Shown: positions 5,465-5,617 of the stretch, piece after piece
Position numbering within the stretch: position 1 is the first letter of the stretch
Layout of the letters: each line of letters begins with the position of its first letter
Assembly: GCA_937864275.1 (NCBI GenBank)
Contig: CALMIW010000729.1
Coordinates: forward strand, 1-5,617
Reading direction: 5' to 3'
Length of the DNA stretch: 5,617 nucleotides
Source: an uncultured Dehalococcoidia bacterium
GTDB taxonomy: Bacteria > Chloroflexota > Dehalococcoidia > Tepidiformales > Tepidiformaceae
Program-made: the position numbers and the translations under genes
Notes under the pieces: generated by a model
Databases searched by the model: none
What the model was told of the DNA's origin: nothing
The model's input: only the letters and a program-made list of their open reading frames with translations

Positions 5465-5617
5465 GTGGAAAAGGGACTCGAGCAGGTTGGCGCGCTCCCC
5501 GGAGTAGGCGGGTCGTTCCTTTGCGACAACAAAGGCGACGTCATCGTGAGCTCCGACCCGGCCGTGCTGGCAACCGTGACCATGAACACGATCGGCCCCG
5601 AAGTCGGGCGCGTGTTC
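5465..5617 (+). CDS. Roadblock/LC7 domain protein (second of two), N-terminal part
   Basis: Fifty-one codons are visible before the right edge. The protein starts MEKGLEQVGALPGVGGSFLC and continues DNKGDVIVSSDPAVL, the classic Roadblock/LC7 opening: a helix, x-P-G-V-x-G, a strand, a D-x-x-G-x-V turn and a second strand, then the long helix (TMNTIGPEVGRVF). It is a better match to the family than the first Roadblock gene of the operon. The GTG start is supported by AGAGGA (5454-5459) with five-base spacing. It follows the DUF4388-like gene by 15 bases, so it belongs to the same operon. Such proteins usually dimerise and regulate small GTPases, but no GTPase gene is visible within the window; one may follow to the right. 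Confidence 0.75.
   Translation, partial: MEKGLEQVGALPGVGGSFLCDNKGDVIVSSDPAVLATVTMNTIGPEVGRVF

Noticed and set aside
2760..5617. Calling the operon a conservon (cvnABCD)
   Set aside because: The sensor lacks a kinase domain, no DUF742 protein is seen and no GTPase is visible. Only the Roadblock proteins and the general layout are shared.

Overview
This is a GC-rich bacterial window, about two thirds G+C by eye. It holds one complete gene and the 5' end of another on the minus strand (left), and six genes on the plus strand (right), the last one cut by the window edge. The lineage cannot be fixed from this stretch. A membrane sensor combined with Roadblock/LC7 and DUF4388-like proteins, an acyl-CoA dehydrogenase paralogue and very GC-rich DNA would fit Chloroflexota (Dehalococcoidia-like) or another deep-branching GC-rich phylum. 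That is an inference, not a demonstration.

Left part (1-1421, minus strand): the first ~32 codons of a ProA-like glutamate-5-semialdehyde dehydrogenase lie at the edge. Upstream of it is a 147-base gap with two perfect GC-rich inverted repeats (158-200 and 205-236), probably the transcription stop of the next gene. That gene (246-1421) encodes an acyl-CoA dehydrogenase-fold flavoprotein that appears to lack the usual catalytic Glu near its C-terminus.

Middle part (1422-2759): a relatively AT-rich divergent promoter region separates the acyl-CoA dehydrogenase from a plus-strand regulator (1517-2212), which joins a ClpA/B/C-type N-terminal repeat to an excisionase/MerR-like helix-turn-helix. 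Next comes a small DUF4242-type protein (2269-2538) with its own promoter-like box and a good Shine-Dalgarno. A 221-base gene-free stretch follows, containing a nested inverted repeat, an exact TTGACA and three small hairpins; the last hairpin abuts the ribosome binding site of the next gene.

Right part (2760-5617): this is a tight operon of four genes. It encodes a two-transmembrane sensor with an MCP-like extracytoplasmic domain that ends right after its HAMP domain, a diverged Roadblock/LC7 protein, a protein with two tandem DUF4388-like domains plus an unrecognised C-terminal domain, and a second Roadblock/LC7 protein cut by the window edge. The sensor has no kinase, methyl-accepting or cyclase output domain, so any signal would have to pass through HAMP to partner proteins. 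The co-encoded Roadblock and DUF4388-like proteins are the obvious candidates. The layout recalls actinobacterial conservons (sensor kinase, Roadblock, DUF742, small GTPase) and MglA/MglB-linked modules, but no kinase or GTPase is visible here. This operon is the most interesting content of the window.
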